The notes below the pieces were generated by a model. It was not told the DNA's origin. It did not search any database and saw only the letters and a program-made list of their open reading frames with translations. 64,000 nt of DNA from Rhodocyclaceae bacterium (GTDB lineage: Bacteria; Pseudomonadota; Gammaproteobacteria; Burkholderiales; Rhodocyclaceae), in contig JAQTNA010000003.1 of the NCBI GenBank assembly GCA_028714035.1, positions 87,106 to 151,105 on the forward strand. Direction: 5' to 3'. The position numbers were made by a program, and so were the translations under genes. Shown here piece by piece: positions 24,114 to 33,309 of the stretch; position 1 is the stretch's first letter, and each line of letters opens with the position of its first letter.

Positions 24114-24674
24114 TCAGCAGAGTTCCTTCAGGAATTCTTCCGCCTGCGGCCAATCGCCGTAGCCCGAGGCGGGATTGAGGTGACCGACGGCGCCGACCTC
24201 CACGCAACGGCCGCCCCAGTCCCGGGCGTATTCCTTGACCCGATCCAGGCAGGCCAGCGGATCATTGGTGCTGGCCGCGACGATGCTGGGGAAGGGCAGG
24301 CGGATGCGCGGAATCGGCAGCCAGCCGTGATCGGACAAGGCCTCCAGGGTCGGATAGCCGGCCGGCAGCGGTCTCTCCAGGTCGGCGGGTGCCGCCAGCA
24401 GGGCGCCCTGGATGGGCCGGTCATGCTGTAGCGCCCAATGAACCGTGATCATGACGCCACCGCTATGGGCGACCAGCACGACCGGACCCTCGATCTCGGC
24501 CAGGGCCGCATCCAGGGCGGCCACGCGGGCGGCCAGCGACAGCTTGTCCTTCTCCAGGGGCGGCACCGAGCGCACCTTGGGCAACTTCGCGGCGAGCAGG
24601 GTCTGCCAGTGATCGGCGACGTGGTCCCGCAGGCCGGGGACGATCAGGACGGTGGGGGAGGTGGCGTGATTCAT
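24114..24674 (-). CDS. Small alpha/beta hydrolase of the RBBP9/YdeN family
   Basis: 186 residues with the compact fold of this family. It has an N-terminal TVLIVPGLRDHVADHWQTLL, the nucleophile motif LVAHSGGVMI with a serine, an acidic residue near STNDPLACLD and the C-terminal histidine in VGHLNPASGYGDW. It should be a serine hydrolase of unknown substrate. It is tightly linked to the DsbA-like gene downstream and lies 18 bases from the MFS gene upstream, so it is part of the same transcript. It might hydrolyse an ester or thioester intermediate of the cluster, which is inference from position only. Confidence 0.85.
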   Translation of the reverse strand: MNHATSPTVLIVPGLRDHVADHWQTLLAAKLPKVRSVPPLEKDKLSLAARVAALDAALAEIEGPVVLVAHSGGVMITVHWALQHDRPIQGALLAAPADLERPLPAGYPTLEALSDHGWLPIPRIRLPFPSIVAASTNDPLACLDRVKEYARDWGGRCVEVGAVGHLNPASGYGDWPQAEEFLKELC

Positions 24675-24692
24675 GTCGGTGATCCCTTGATC

Positions 24693-25994
24693 TCAGGTGT
24701 GGGTTTGCCCGGGAGCAGTGTTGAGGCGCTCCAGGTCGGCGGCGTAACTCCTCTTGCCGACGGCGAATGCCAGCATGGCCAGGAGGGGCGCCAGGGGCAT
24801 GACTTGCAGGGCGAACAGGAGTCCGAACTTGTCGGCCAGGAGGCCCGTGATGAAGGGGCCGGGAGCCAGTCCGAGCAGGTTGTTCGCCAGGGTCAGGGTG
24901 GCAAAGGCCGTGGAATGGATGGCGGCGGGGGTCAGGTTGGCCACCATGGCGCCGGCCGGGCCGGTGGTGCCGGCGGCGAGCAGCATGCCCAGGCCGATAA
25001 CCACGAGCTGAAGGGGACCGGCGGGCAGCAGGAAGGCGATGGTGAGCAGGACGAAGGTGGTCACGCTGTACCCCATCGCCATGACCCACTTGCGGGAAGG
25101 CGTGGCCCGGCAGAGGCGGTCGGTCATGATGCCGCAGACCACCATGCCCACGGCGCCGATGAGGATGAACAGGGCCGACAGCCCGCCCGCCTTGTCCGGT
25201 GCCAGGCCGTAGTAGCGGTTGAAGTAGCTGGGCAGCCAGGCCATGAGCGAGGCGATGACGGAAAGCTGGAGGCCGCTGCCGATGTAGGCACTCACCACCG
25301 AGCGGGATGAGAACAGCCCGGAGAAGAGGGAGCGCAGGCCCGTGACGGGCAACCCCGCCGAGCGGCCCGGCGTTGCGAGCGCCAGGCGCTTTTCGGAGAC
25401 GATGAAGAAGTAGGCGGTGACCAGGACGGAACCAAACAGGGCCATGGCGCCGAAGGACCAGCGCCAGCCCAGATGCACGGCGAGATAGCCACCCAGGGCC
25501 ATGCCCATGACCGAGCCGAAGGGGCCGCCGGCCATGAAGGCGGACGAGAGGCTGGCGCGCATGTGCTTGGGGAAGAGGGAGAGCACCAGGGCGATGCCGA
25601 CGCTGCCGTAGGCGGCCTCGCCCACGCCGACGCAGAAGCGGGCGATGAACATCTGGCCGTAATTCGCCGCCAGGGCACAACCCAGGGTGGCCAGGCTCCA
25701 GAGGGCGGCCATGAGCACGACGCTCCGCACCCGGCCCCAGCGGTCGGCCACCACCGACAGGGGAAAGGTCAGGAGGCCCACCAGGAGCGCCACGATGCTG
25801 GAGAGCGAGCCCAACTGGGTATCGGACAAACTCCATTCCGCCTTCAGGAGGGGGAACACGGCGTTCAGGACTTGCCGGGACATGTAGTCCGACAGGAGCA
25901 GGCCAAAACTGAGGGCGAACACCACCCAGGCGTAGGTGCGCGACGAGTCCGGTGCGACCACGGGGCTATCGGCTTCGGCGATCAGGATTGCCAA
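24693..25994 (-). CDS. Major facilitator superfamily transporter
   Basis: 433 residues with about twelve hydrophobic helices and the classic loop motif between helices 2 and 3 (SVVADRWGRVRS). The start is TTG at 25994, clearly marked by AAAGGAG six bases upstream; no better ATG is available. DYMSRQVLNAVFPLLK in the first loop resembles transporters of aromatic and organic acids. Its place in the minus-strand catabolic run suggests uptake of the compound degraded by the dioxygenase and cleavage enzyme. Direction and substrate are not known. Confidence 0.88.
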   Translation of the reverse strand: MAILIAEADSPVVAPDSSRTYAWVVFALSFGLLLSDYMSRQVLNAVFPLLKAEWSLSDTQLGSLSSIVALLVGLLTFPLSVVADRWGRVRSVVLMAALWSLATLGCALAANYGQMFIARFCVGVGEAAYGSVGIALVLSLFPKHMRASLSSAFMAGGPFGSVMGMALGGYLAVHLGWRWSFGAMALFGSVLVTAYFFIVSEKRLALATPGRSAGLPVTGLRSLFSGLFSSRSVVSAYIGSGLQLSVIASLMAWLPSYFNRYYGLAPDKAGGLSALFILIGAVGMVVCGIMTDRLCRATPSRKWVMAMGYSVTTFVLLTIAFLLPAGPLQLVVIGLGMLLAAGTTGPAGAMVANLTPAAIHSTAFATLTLANNLLGLAPGPFITGLLADKFGLLFALQVMPLAPLLAMLAFAVGKRSYAADLERLNTAPGQTHT

Positions 25995-26109
25995 TTGTGT
26001 CTCCTTTTATTTTCTGGCCTTGGGCCGAAGCAGGCGCGGAAACCGAGCCTGCTTCGGGGCTTTCAGGGAGGCGGGGCTCTACCGGCCCCTGCCCCGTCGA
26101 ACGATACTC

Positions 26110-27168
26110 TCAGCCGTGGTGGGTGGCACCCTTCTGGCCGGGCTTGCGGTTCGGGGCGAAGCCGTTCATGGCCAGCGTCTCGTCCGCGTCCTTGTAGAAG
26201 GTGCCGATCCTGTAGATCTCGCGGGCTTCCTGGCCGTTGGCCACTTCCCGTCCCATCTCGCGGGAGATACGCACCAGTTGCTCGATCTGCTCCACGGTGC
26301 TCATCTTGCGGTCGCGCTTCTGGGACCAGATGTTGTCCTCGATGCCGCAGCGGACGTGCAGGCCCATGGCCATGCCCATCATGTTGAGCGGCAGGGTGTT
26401 GAGCATGGAAGTTTCCACCGTCAGCACGGAGCCATCCGGGCAGCCGCGCACGAAGTTGGCCAGATTGTAGATGTTCGGGGCGTCGAAGCCGCCGCCGATG
26501 GCCACCCAGGTGAGGATCAGGGGCACGTTGCACACGCCGCGGCGCATCATGCGCTCCACCGTCTCCAGTTGGCAGATGTTGGCCAGCTGGAAGTGGGTCT
26601 GGATGCCGCGGGCGGAGAGGCGCTTGATGTGCTCCTCGACCCAGGCCGGGCCGGCGGGGATGGTCATCTCCCGGTAGGCGTAATAGCCGGGCGTGCCCAC
26701 CTCCAGGGTCGTGCCGGCCACATCGGCGGCGCACATCTGTTCCACCACGTTCATCTGGTTGGAGTTGATGGCGATGGTGACCTGATCCGGCCTGGGCTCG
26801 ATCATGGACAGGCCGTGACGGGTGTCGTCGGACAACCACTTGGCGGCGGCGCCTTCGGCCTCGGGTGCGAAGGAGATGGAACCGCCGACCTGGAGCACCA
26901 TCTCGGGGCAGGCCTCGCGGATGGCGGCCATCATTTCGTTGGTGCGGGCAAGGCTCTTGGAGCCCGAGCCGTCCTCTTCCCGGCCATGGACGTGGCATAC
27001 GGTGGCACCGGCGTTGTAGCAGTCCACCACCTTCTGAACCTGGTCCGCCAGCTTGACCGGAATGTCTTCCGGGAAGTCAGAGGGGGCCCATTCCGGCCCG
27101 AACGGGGCACAGGTGATGACCAGCTTGTCCATATTTTCGACGAACAGGGAACCGTCCATGAAATTCAT
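26110..27168 (-). CDS. Beta-keto acid cleavage enzyme (BKACE, DUF849 family)
   Basis: 352 residues with a TIM-barrel fold. LVITCAPFGPEW opens the barrel and VCHVHGREEDGSGS holds the metal-binding pair H59 and H61. The family exchanges a beta-keto acid with acetyl-CoA, giving acetoacetate and a new CoA ester; Kce of lysine fermentation and CdhC of carnitine breakdown are examples. AGGAG precedes ATG 27168. Neighbours are a TauD-type dioxygenase upstream and acetoacetyl-CoA synthetase downstream. This supports a route in which an oxidised substrate is cleaved and the acetoacetate re-activated. The actual keto acid is not predictable by eye. Confidence 0.88.
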   Translation of the reverse strand: MNFMDGSLFVENMDKLVITCAPFGPEWAPSDFPEDIPVKLADQVQKVVDCYNAGATVCHVHGREEDGSGSKSLARTNEMMAAIREACPEMVLQVGGSISFAPEAEGAAAKWLSDDTRHGLSMIEPRPDQVTIAINSNQMNVVEQMCAADVAGTTLEVGTPGYYAYREMTIPAGPAWVEEHIKRLSARGIQTHFQLANICQLETVERMMRRGVCNVPLILTWVAIGGGFDAPNIYNLANFVRGCPDGSVLTVETSMLNTLPLNMMGMAMGLHVRCGIEDNIWSQKRDRKMSTVEQIEQLVRISREMGREVANGQEAREIYRIGTFYKDADETLAMNGFAPNRKPGQKGATHHG

Positions 27169-27231
27169 GTTTTTACTCCTAGAGGGGGGGATGGGGTGCC
27201 GCCGCGGGACGGGGCGGCACCTTGAGGGGTC

Positions 27232-28089
27232 TTAGTAAGGCTTGTCGCCGATGATGGCGGCACGTTCCATCTTGCGGTGGCAGGGCGCGTAGTCCATGAC
27301 CGCGTAGTGCTGGGTCGAGCGGTTGTCCCAGATGGCCATGCTCATGGGCTGCCAGCGCCAGCGCACCTGGTATTCCGGGTTGTAGGCCTGGCTGATCAGA
27401 TACTGCATCAGGTCGGCGCCGTTCTTGTTGTAGTCCTGGCCATAACGGACGCGGCCGGGCTTGTGGTAATTCACGAAGTGGGTCGTGAAGGCATTGACGA
27501 ACAGGATCTTCTCGCCGGTCTCGGGGTGGGTGCGTACCACGGGGTGCTCGGCATCCGGGTACTGCGCCTTCATGGCCAGACGCTTTTCGTTGGGCATGGC
27601 GGCGGCGAAGGACGACTCGAAGCTGTGGCTGGCGACCAGGTCGGCGATTTCGGCCTTCACGTGTTCGGGCAGCTTGTCGTAGGCCAGGACCATGTTGGCC
27701 CACATGGTGTCGCCGCCGACGGGCGGGCACTCGATGCAGCGCAGCACGCAGCCCAGGGCGGGCGTCTCGCGCCAGGTGCCGTCGGTGTGCCACGCGTTTT
27801 CGTAGGGGTCGAGGGGCTTCTCCGGCGTCTTGTAGATCTGCACCAGGCCGGGCGCGTCCGGGTGGCTGGGGGCCATGGGATGGTCTTCCAGCTTGCCCAG
27901 CTTCTGGGCGAAAGCCATGTGGTCCTTCCGGGAAAGCTTGCTCAGATCCTGGTCGCGCAGGAACAGCACCTTGTGCTTCAGGAGCGCCGCGTAGATTTCC
28001 TTGAACAGGCCTTCGTCCCTTACGGCGTCGCCCAGATTGATGTCCAGCAACTCCGCGCCGATGGCGCAGGTCATTTGTTCGATTCTCAT
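27232..28089 (-). CDS. TauD/TfdA-family Fe(II)/2-oxoglutarate dioxygenase
   Basis: 285 residues. The iron-binding facial triad is visible as H101 and D103 in WHTDGTW and H261 in STQHYAVMDY, and R272 in PCHRKMERA should bind 2-oxoglutarate. The family hydroxylates sulfonates, sulfate esters, phenoxyacids or betaines, often breaking a C-S, C-O or C-N bond. The frame continues upstream as far as 28374, but MRIEQMTCAIGAELLDI at 28089, with GAGGAG upstream, is the natural start and clears the preceding gene. It lies between a quinone reductase-like dehydrogenase and the beta-keto acid cleavage enzyme. No sulfatase or sulfite gene is nearby, so the leaving group is unknown. Confidence 0.9.
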   Translation of the reverse strand: MRIEQMTCAIGAELLDINLGDAVRDEGLFKEIYAALLKHKVLFLRDQDLSKLSRKDHMAFAQKLGKLEDHPMAPSHPDAPGLVQIYKTPEKPLDPYENAWHTDGTWRETPALGCVLRCIECPPVGGDTMWANMVLAYDKLPEHVKAEIADLVASHSFESSFAAAMPNEKRLAMKAQYPDAEHPVVRTHPETGEKILFVNAFTTHFVNYHKPGRVRYGQDYNKNGADLMQYLISQAYNPEYQVRWRWQPMSMAIWDNRSTQHYAVMDYAPCHRKMERAAIIGDKPY

Positions 28090-28103
28090 TTTGTGCTGTC
28101 TCC

Positions 28104-29084
28104 TCAGAGAGTGAAGATGGAAGAACCCGTGGTCTTGCGGGATTCCAGGTCTCGGTGTGCCTGCACCGCGTCTTGCAGCGCATAGCGTTGGTTGATTTCG
28201 ATCTTGATGCGTCCGGCCGCCACGTGGCCGAAGATTTCGCCCGCCAACTCGGCCTTCTCCAGCGGATCGGCGATGTAGTCGGCCAGCGCCGGGCGGGTCA
28301 GGTAGAGGGAACCCTTCATCGCCAGGATCTGCGGGTTGAAGCCCTCGATGGGGCCGGAGGCGGTGCCGACGCACACCATCAGGCCGCGACGCTTCAGGGA
28401 ATCCAGGGAGGCCATGAAAGTGCTCTTGCCGACGCTGTCGAACACCACATCCACGCCGCGACCGCCGGTCAATTCCCGGGCACGCCTGGCCACGTCCTCA
28501 TGGCTGTAATTGATGATTTCGTCGCAGCCGTGGGCGCGGGCCACTTCCGCCTTCTCCTCCGTGGACACCGTGCCGATGACCCGGATGCCCAGGAGCCTGG
28601 CCCACTGGGACACGATCAGCCCGACACCACCGGCGGCCGCATGCAGCAGGACGGTATCGCCCGCCTTGAAGTCATGGATGCGGCGCATCAGGTAGGCGGA
28701 GGTCAGGCCGCGCATGGTCATGGCGGCGGCCGTTTCGCAGGAGATGTCTTCCGGCAGCTTGATCAGGGGCGCGGCCGCGATTACCCGCGCCGTGCTGTAG
28801 GCGCCCAGGGTGTTCAGGAAACCCGTGTAGGTCACCCTGTCGCCGACCGCGACGTTCGTCACGTCGGGAGCGACGGCCTCGATGATGCCGGCGGCCTCGA
28901 CGCCCATGCCGGCAGGCAGGGGAATCGGGTAGGTGCCGTTCCGGAAATAGGTGTCGGCGAAGTTCAGGCCGACCGCCTCATGGCGCAGCCGAACCTGCCC
29001 CGGCCCGGGACCAGCGACGTCGACCTCTTCCCAGCGCAAGACCTCTGGGCCGCCGGTTTGATGAAAGCGTATGGCGTGTTCCAA
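28104..29084 (-). CDS. NADPH:quinone oxidoreductase-like medium-chain dehydrogenase
   Basis: 326 residues of the zinc-free MDR (Qor) group: an N-terminal GroES-like domain (VGLNFADTYFRNGTYP), AAAMTMRGLTSAYL, and the nucleotide-binding fold LLHAAAGGVGLIVSQWARLL. The zinc-ligand cysteines of alcohol dehydrogenases are missing. It reduces quinones or enones with NADPH. The start is TTG at 29084, with AAGGAG six bases upstream. It is followed by the TauD dioxygenase gene after about 15 bases, so both act in one transcript. It may reduce an unsaturated or quinoid intermediate or detoxify by-products. Confidence 0.88.
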   Translation of the reverse strand: MEHAIRFHQTGGPEVLRWEEVDVAGPGPGQVRLRHEAVGLNFADTYFRNGTYPIPLPAGMGVEAAGIIEAVAPDVTNVAVGDRVTYTGFLNTLGAYSTARVIAAAPLIKLPEDISCETAAAMTMRGLTSAYLMRRIHDFKAGDTVLLHAAAGGVGLIVSQWARLLGIRVIGTVSTEEKAEVARAHGCDEIINYSHEDVARRARELTGGRGVDVVFDSVGKSTFMASLDSLKRRGLMVCVGTASGPIEGFNPQILAMKGSLYLTRPALADYIADPLEKAELAGEIFGHVAAGRIKIEINQRYALQDAVQAHRDLESRKTTGSSIFTL

Positions 29085-29138
29085 TCTGTTCTCCTTGTTG
29101 CGGAATTCCGTGTTGATCCTGGCGCGGCCCGAAGCCGC

Positions 29139-30155
29139 CTAATTCGATGGGGTGAGATTGACGATGCGCGAAAACAGACGCTTGAATTCGGCGTCGGTGT
29201 CGCCGCCGAAGCGCGGGTCGTTGTTGCCGGAAAAGGCGGCATTGATCTCGGTCCAGTCCTCTTCCAGAAGGTGGCGCTGGGCGGCGGGCATGATGACCCC
29301 TTCCTCCCGGCCCATGTGCTGCCAGATGAACTGGGTATATTGCTTCACCGCCTCGTCCAGTTCCGGCAGACCCGCGCTGCCGGCGGCGAACTTCTCCAAC
29401 ACGGCCGCGGTGTCCTCGAACAACTGGTGCTCCCGCTGGTGCTGGCGCTGCAATTCATCCAGCTCGGCGTTGGTAACGGAGGTGCGCTCCCGGAGCTTCC
29501 TGAACAGGTACTCCTCTTCCTTGGGATGGTGCAGGGCGAGGGGAAAGGTGCGGATGTAACGGACGATGGCGCGCATCAGCCCAACGTCGGGCCCCTTGCC
29601 TTCCGTCCTGGCAGTCTCCAGCAGGTGATTCCAGGCGTGCAACACCGCCGCGAGCGACCGGTGTTCGTCCCGGATGATGCCGATGGCCTGGGCCGACACG
29701 GGTGGGTTGAACGTGGCCGACACCAGCACCGGTATCTCGGAGTTCATGAGCACCTTGAGGGTCTGGGAGCCGACCATCATGCCCAGGTAGGTGCGCCGGC
29801 CATGGGAGGCCATGTAGATGAGGTCGCAACCCGCCTCCTTCGCAGCAACGAGAATGGCCTTGTAGGGCGAGTTGCTGGTGGAAATCATGGAGTCGCAGGG
29901 CACGCCCTGGGCGCGGGCGGCGGATTCGGCCTTGGTCAGCAGCTCCCGTGCCCGACCTTCGTAGGTATAGGTGAAGTCATCCGGCGATGTGATGCGCACC
30001 ACTTCCGCGTCCCCCTGGTAAGAGGCCGTGTAATTGATCTGCGCGTGAAAGAAGGTGATGCGGGCGCCCAGGGTTCGCGCGAATTCCACCGACCGGCCGA
30101 CGGTCTCGATGGAAAGATCCGTGTCATCCAGGGGAACGAACAGATGGCGATACAT
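29139..30155 (-). CDS. Universal stress protein fused to a hemerythrin-like domain
   Basis: 338 residues. The N-terminal half (1-150) is a UspA fold with YRHLFVPLDDTDLS and the ATP-binding-type loop GSQTLKVLMNSEIPVLV. The C-terminal half (about 165-320) is a hemerythrin HHE four-helix domain whose histidines and acids match the family spacing: RDEHRSLAAVL, HHPKEEEYLF, HQREHQLFED and QHMGREEGVIMP. Such domains bind a di-iron centre and sense or store oxygen, iron or nitric oxide. AGGAG precedes ATG 30155; the frame is open upstream to 30284 without support. It heads the eight-gene minus-strand run and is divergent from the LuxR regulator. Confidence 0.88.
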   Translation of the reverse strand: MYRHLFVPLDDTDLSIETVGRSVEFARTLGARITFFHAQINYTASYQGDAEVVRITSPDDFTYTYEGRARELLTKAESAARAQGVPCDSMISTSNSPYKAILVAAKEAGCDLIYMASHGRRTYLGMMVGSQTLKVLMNSEIPVLVSATFNPPVSAQAIGIIRDEHRSLAAVLHAWNHLLETARTEGKGPDVGLMRAIVRYIRTFPLALHHPKEEEYLFRKLRERTSVTNAELDELQRQHQREHQLFEDTAAVLEKFAAGSAGLPELDEAVKQYTQFIWQHMGREEGVIMPAAQRHLLEEDWTEINAAFSGNNDPRFGGDTDAEFKRLFSRIVNLTPSN

Positions 30156-30346
30156 GGCGGCTCCTGTTTCAAGTGGCGCGTGAGTAAGGGTTTCTGGTTG
30201 GCGAAGCACAGGGCCTTGGCCCGGTGTCCGCCGACCGCGTCGTCTCTTCCCGACTGCGATAGGGTGCCATCTTAAGGCGGCCAATCCGGTTTTTCCCCCT
30301 TCGCAAAGGAGGGGCCGGATTTGTGCCGCGGAGGGGGGGGTGTGCC

Positions 30347-30352
30347 TATAAT
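30347..30352 (+). promoter_or_regulatory. Candidate -10 box of the LuxR-family regulator gene
   Basis: A perfect TATAAT lies 28 bases before ATG 30381, which would place the transcription start near 30359. No good -35 hexamer sits 16-18 bases upstream (TTGTGC is 20 bases away), so an activator may be needed. The position argues against GTG 30321 as the start of the regulator. Confidence 0.45.
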
Positions 30353-30380
30353 TGAGCCAATTCGCAAGGATAGGCTGGGG

Positions 30381-33125
30381 ATGTCCCCGGCAGATTCAAA
30401 CCCGAACGACCTTATTTCCATGAACCTACTGAACAACGGCAGCGCTTACTCGGAACTCGTACTCAAGACCACGCCGCCCCGTGCGCCGCGGAATCTGCTC
30501 GTGCGTCCGCGGCTTGGTCTCTCCGACGAACAGCTGCGCGACCGGCCGGTGATCGTGGTGCAGGCGCCGCCCGGCTTCGGCAAGACCTCGCTTTTGGCCC
30601 AGTGGCGCCATGAATACCTGGCCCAGGGAGCCGCGGTGGCCTGGATTTCGGCCGAGGCCTACGATGATCCCCAGCGTTTCCTGCATGCCCTGGTGCTGTC
30701 GGTACGGGTGGGTTGCGGCCGGCCGAACTTCGGCCGCTTCCTTCTGGAAGGGATCGGTTCCTCCATGGGCACCCTGGAAGGGATCACGGCCTGGCTGGCC
30801 GAGGTGACGCAGGCGGCGCTGGATCTGGTTCTCATCATGGACGAGGCCGACCAGTTGTCCGAAGCCGGCAAGGCTGCGCTCGCCTATCTGCTGCACAATG
30901 CCCCCGCCAATCTGCGCCTGGTGGTGGCAGGTCGGGGCGGGCTGGATGCCGTGGTCAGCGATCTTTGCCTCTACGGCCAGTGCGTATCGGTCGGGGTCGA
31001 GATGCTGCGCTTCCGTCTGGATGAAACCCTGGCACTGGTGAGCAACCGGCTCGGCGTCCGGGTGGATGCGGACACCTGCGCCCGCCTCTTTGAAATGACC
31101 GAGGGCTGGCCCCTGGGTACGCAGCTTGCCCTGGCGGCCATGGAAGGACGGGGTGACCCGCGCGCGGCGATGGAGGCCATCGCCGCGGGGGCGGGCGACC
31201 AGAAGGAACGTCTGGTGGGTGCCCTCATGTCCCGCCTCGATCCGGCGGACACGGACTTCCTGGCGCGCATCTCCGCGGTGGATATGCTGCATCCCGATCT
31301 GTGCCGGGCGCTGACCGGACTGGAGCAGGCCCCGGAAATCCTGAGTCGGCTGGCTCGGGACACCCCCATCTTCGTGGTCGCCGATGACAGCCAGTGGTGC
31401 CGCCTGCATGCCCTGGCACGGGAAACCCTGCGCGCCCGACTGGCCGCCATGCCGTCGGAGGAACAGGAAGACCTGCATGTGCGCGCGCTCTACTGGCTGG
31501 CCGAACATGGCATGACCGAGGAGGCCGCCCGCCATGCCCATGCGGCCGGCCGACACGAGGCCGCCTACGATCTGGCCGAGCAATGCCTCTACGACGCCGT
31601 GGTTCAGGGACATCTGAGCACGGTGCGCGACTGGCTGGAACTGCTGCCCGAGGCCGAACTCGATCGGCGCCCGCGCATCCTCCTAGCCGCAGCCTGGGCC
31701 CTGGCCGTGAGCGAACGGCATGAAGATGCCCGGCGCCTGGTGGCGCGCCTGCTGGCCCATCCCGAGGTGGACGAGGCCCAACGCTTCGAATGCGCGCTGA
31801 TCCTCAGCGGTGCCGCCTATTACGCCGACGAACCGGACGAGTGCGTGGAAGTATTCCGGCCCTGGATGAGCGCGCCGCCGGCCAAGGAGCCGCGGCTGCT
31901 GCAAACCCATGCCAACCGGCTTTCGGTGCTCGCCATTCTGCAAGGCGACGCAGCCCAGGCCCGTCGTTATCAGCAGATGGTGCCGCGGGGCGACTTCGGC
32001 AAGGCCTATGGCTATGCCGCCCGCTGGGGCGACTACTGCATGGGACTCAGTTATCTCTGGGAGGGGCAGGTGCTCCTGGCGGAGCAAGTACTCCGTCCCG
32101 CCATGGCCCAGGCCGACGCCGATCTCGGCCGGCGCCATCCCCTGGGCGCCATGTTCGCCGCCCTGCTCGCGGCCGCCACCTATGAGCGGGACAAGGTGGA
32201 CGAAGCCGCGGCTCTCCTGGCGAACCGCCTGGACATCCTGGAGCGCTCCGGCACGCCGGACACGGTGCTCATCGGCTACCGAACCGCGGCGCGGGTGGCG
32301 GCCGCCCAGGGCGTCGAGCACCGCGCCCTGGACCTGCTCCAGGCCCTGTTCGCCATAGGCGTGGCCAGGCGCCTGCCACGCCTATGCACCGCCAGCCTGT
32401 CGGACCAGATTCGCATCCACGCCGGCCGCTTCCGCTCGGAAACCTGCCGTGAGCTGGCGAAGGAGGTGGATGGCATCGTGGCGGCGGTGTCGGCGGGCGG
32501 GAACACGGCGCCGGGCAGCCTCAAGCACCGGGCGCTGGCCTTGTTTCAGGCCATGTCCCATGCCAATGCCGCCCTCGCGGCCCAGGACTGGAAGGGGGCG
32601 CTCGCGGCCCTGGCGGAGGTGGTCCCCCTGGCGGATCAGGTCAGGATGGGCCGGCAGAAGATCGAGATCATGGCCTTGCGAGCGTTCTGCCTGGACCGCA
32701 ACCGCCAGGATGGACGTCCGCTGATGCGGGAAGCCATGAGCCTGGCCCAGACCTACGGCCTCGTGCGGACTTTCGTGGACGCCCATCCCGCCCTGGTGGA
32801 CTGGGCTCGGCGCGTGGCGGAGGAAGACGCGGGGGGCGAGGAGGCGGAGGGGGCGGCACTCTCGGCGCGCGCCTTCCGGCCCCAGGCCGCCAAGCCGTCC
32901 GCGCCCCGCGCGGTGCCCAGCATGGTGCTGACGCCAAAGGAGAGGGAGGTGCTCGAACTCCTGGCGCGCAAGTTCTCCAACAAGGAGATCGCCCAGGCCA
33001 TGGCCGTGGGCGAGGCCACGGTCAAGTGGCACCTGAGAAACCTGTTCGACAAGCTGAGCGCCGGCACCCGGCGCCACGTGGTGCGCCGCGCCCAGGTGCT
33101 GGGCCTTCTGGAAGGCGGCGATTAG
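30381..33125 (+). CDS. MalT-type LuxR-family ATP-dependent transcriptional activator
   Basis: 914 residues. An N-terminal STAND-type ATPase has Walker A PPGFGKTSLL near 63-72 and Walker B LVLIMDEADQL. A long TPR-like helical middle follows (roughly 350-830). The C-terminal LuxR helix-turn-helix reads LTPKEREVLELLARKFSNKEIAQ and VKWHLRNLFDKL. This architecture binds an inducer in the repeat region and activates catabolic or transport operons. ATG 30381 is chosen because the -10 box excludes GTG 30321; ATG 30420 is an alternative. It lies between the minus-strand catabolic run and the plus-strand DUF1302 set and could control either. Similar regulators often sit beside DUF1302/DUF1329 genes. 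Confidence 0.88.
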   Translation: MSPADSNPNDLISMNLLNNGSAYSELVLKTTPPRAPRNLLVRPRLGLSDEQLRDRPVIVVQAPPGFGKTSLLAQWRHEYLAQGAAVAWISAEAYDDPQRFLHALVLSVRVGCGRPNFGRFLLEGIGSSMGTLEGITAWLAEVTQAALDLVLIMDEADQLSEAGKAALAYLLHNAPANLRLVVAGRGGLDAVVSDLCLYGQCVSVGVEMLRFRLDETLALVSNRLGVRVDADTCARLFEMTEGWPLGTQLALAAMEGRGDPRAAMEAIAAGAGDQKERLVGALMSRLDPADTDFLARISAVDMLHPDLCRALTGLEQAPEILSRLARDTPIFVVADDSQWCRLHALARETLRARLAAMPSEEQEDLHVRALYWLAEHGMTEEAARHAHAAGRHEAAYDLAEQCLYDAVVQGHLSTVRDWLELLPEAELDRRPRILLAAAWALAVSERHEDARRLVARLLAHPEVDEAQRFECALILSGAAYYADEPDECVEVFRPWMSAPPAKEPRLLQTHANRLSVLAILQGDAAQARRYQQMVPRGDFGKAYGYAARWGDYCMGLSYLWEGQVLLAEQVLRPAMAQADADLGRRHPLGAMFAALLAAATYERDKVDEAAALLANRLDILERSGTPDTVLIGYRTAARVAAAQGVEHRALDLLQALFAIGVARRLPRLCTASLSDQIRIHAGRFRSETCRELAKEVDGIVAAVSAGGNTAPGSLKHRALALFQAMSHANAALAAQDWKGALAALAEVVPLADQVRMGRQKIEIMALRAFCLDRNRQDGRPLMREAMSLAQTYGLVRTFVDAHPALVDWARRVAEEDAGGEEAEGAALSARAFRPQAAKPSAPRAVPSMVLTPKEREVLELLARKFSNKEIAQAMAVGEATVKWHLRNLFDKLSAGTRRHVVRRAQVLGLLEGGD

Positions 33126-33309
33126 CCGGCGCCGCCAGTCCTGTTTTCTCCCCCTCCCATTCCTTTCCCCCTCCTTCCCGCCCCACCCCAGACGTTTTGG
33201 GGGGGGTGAAAAAGTCCACCATCTGGAAAATGGCGAACATCCGAAGACGGCGATTCTGTTCAGGCCGGCCGGTGTGGTCATTCGTGTCAATATGATGGGG
33301 TGGAAAACG

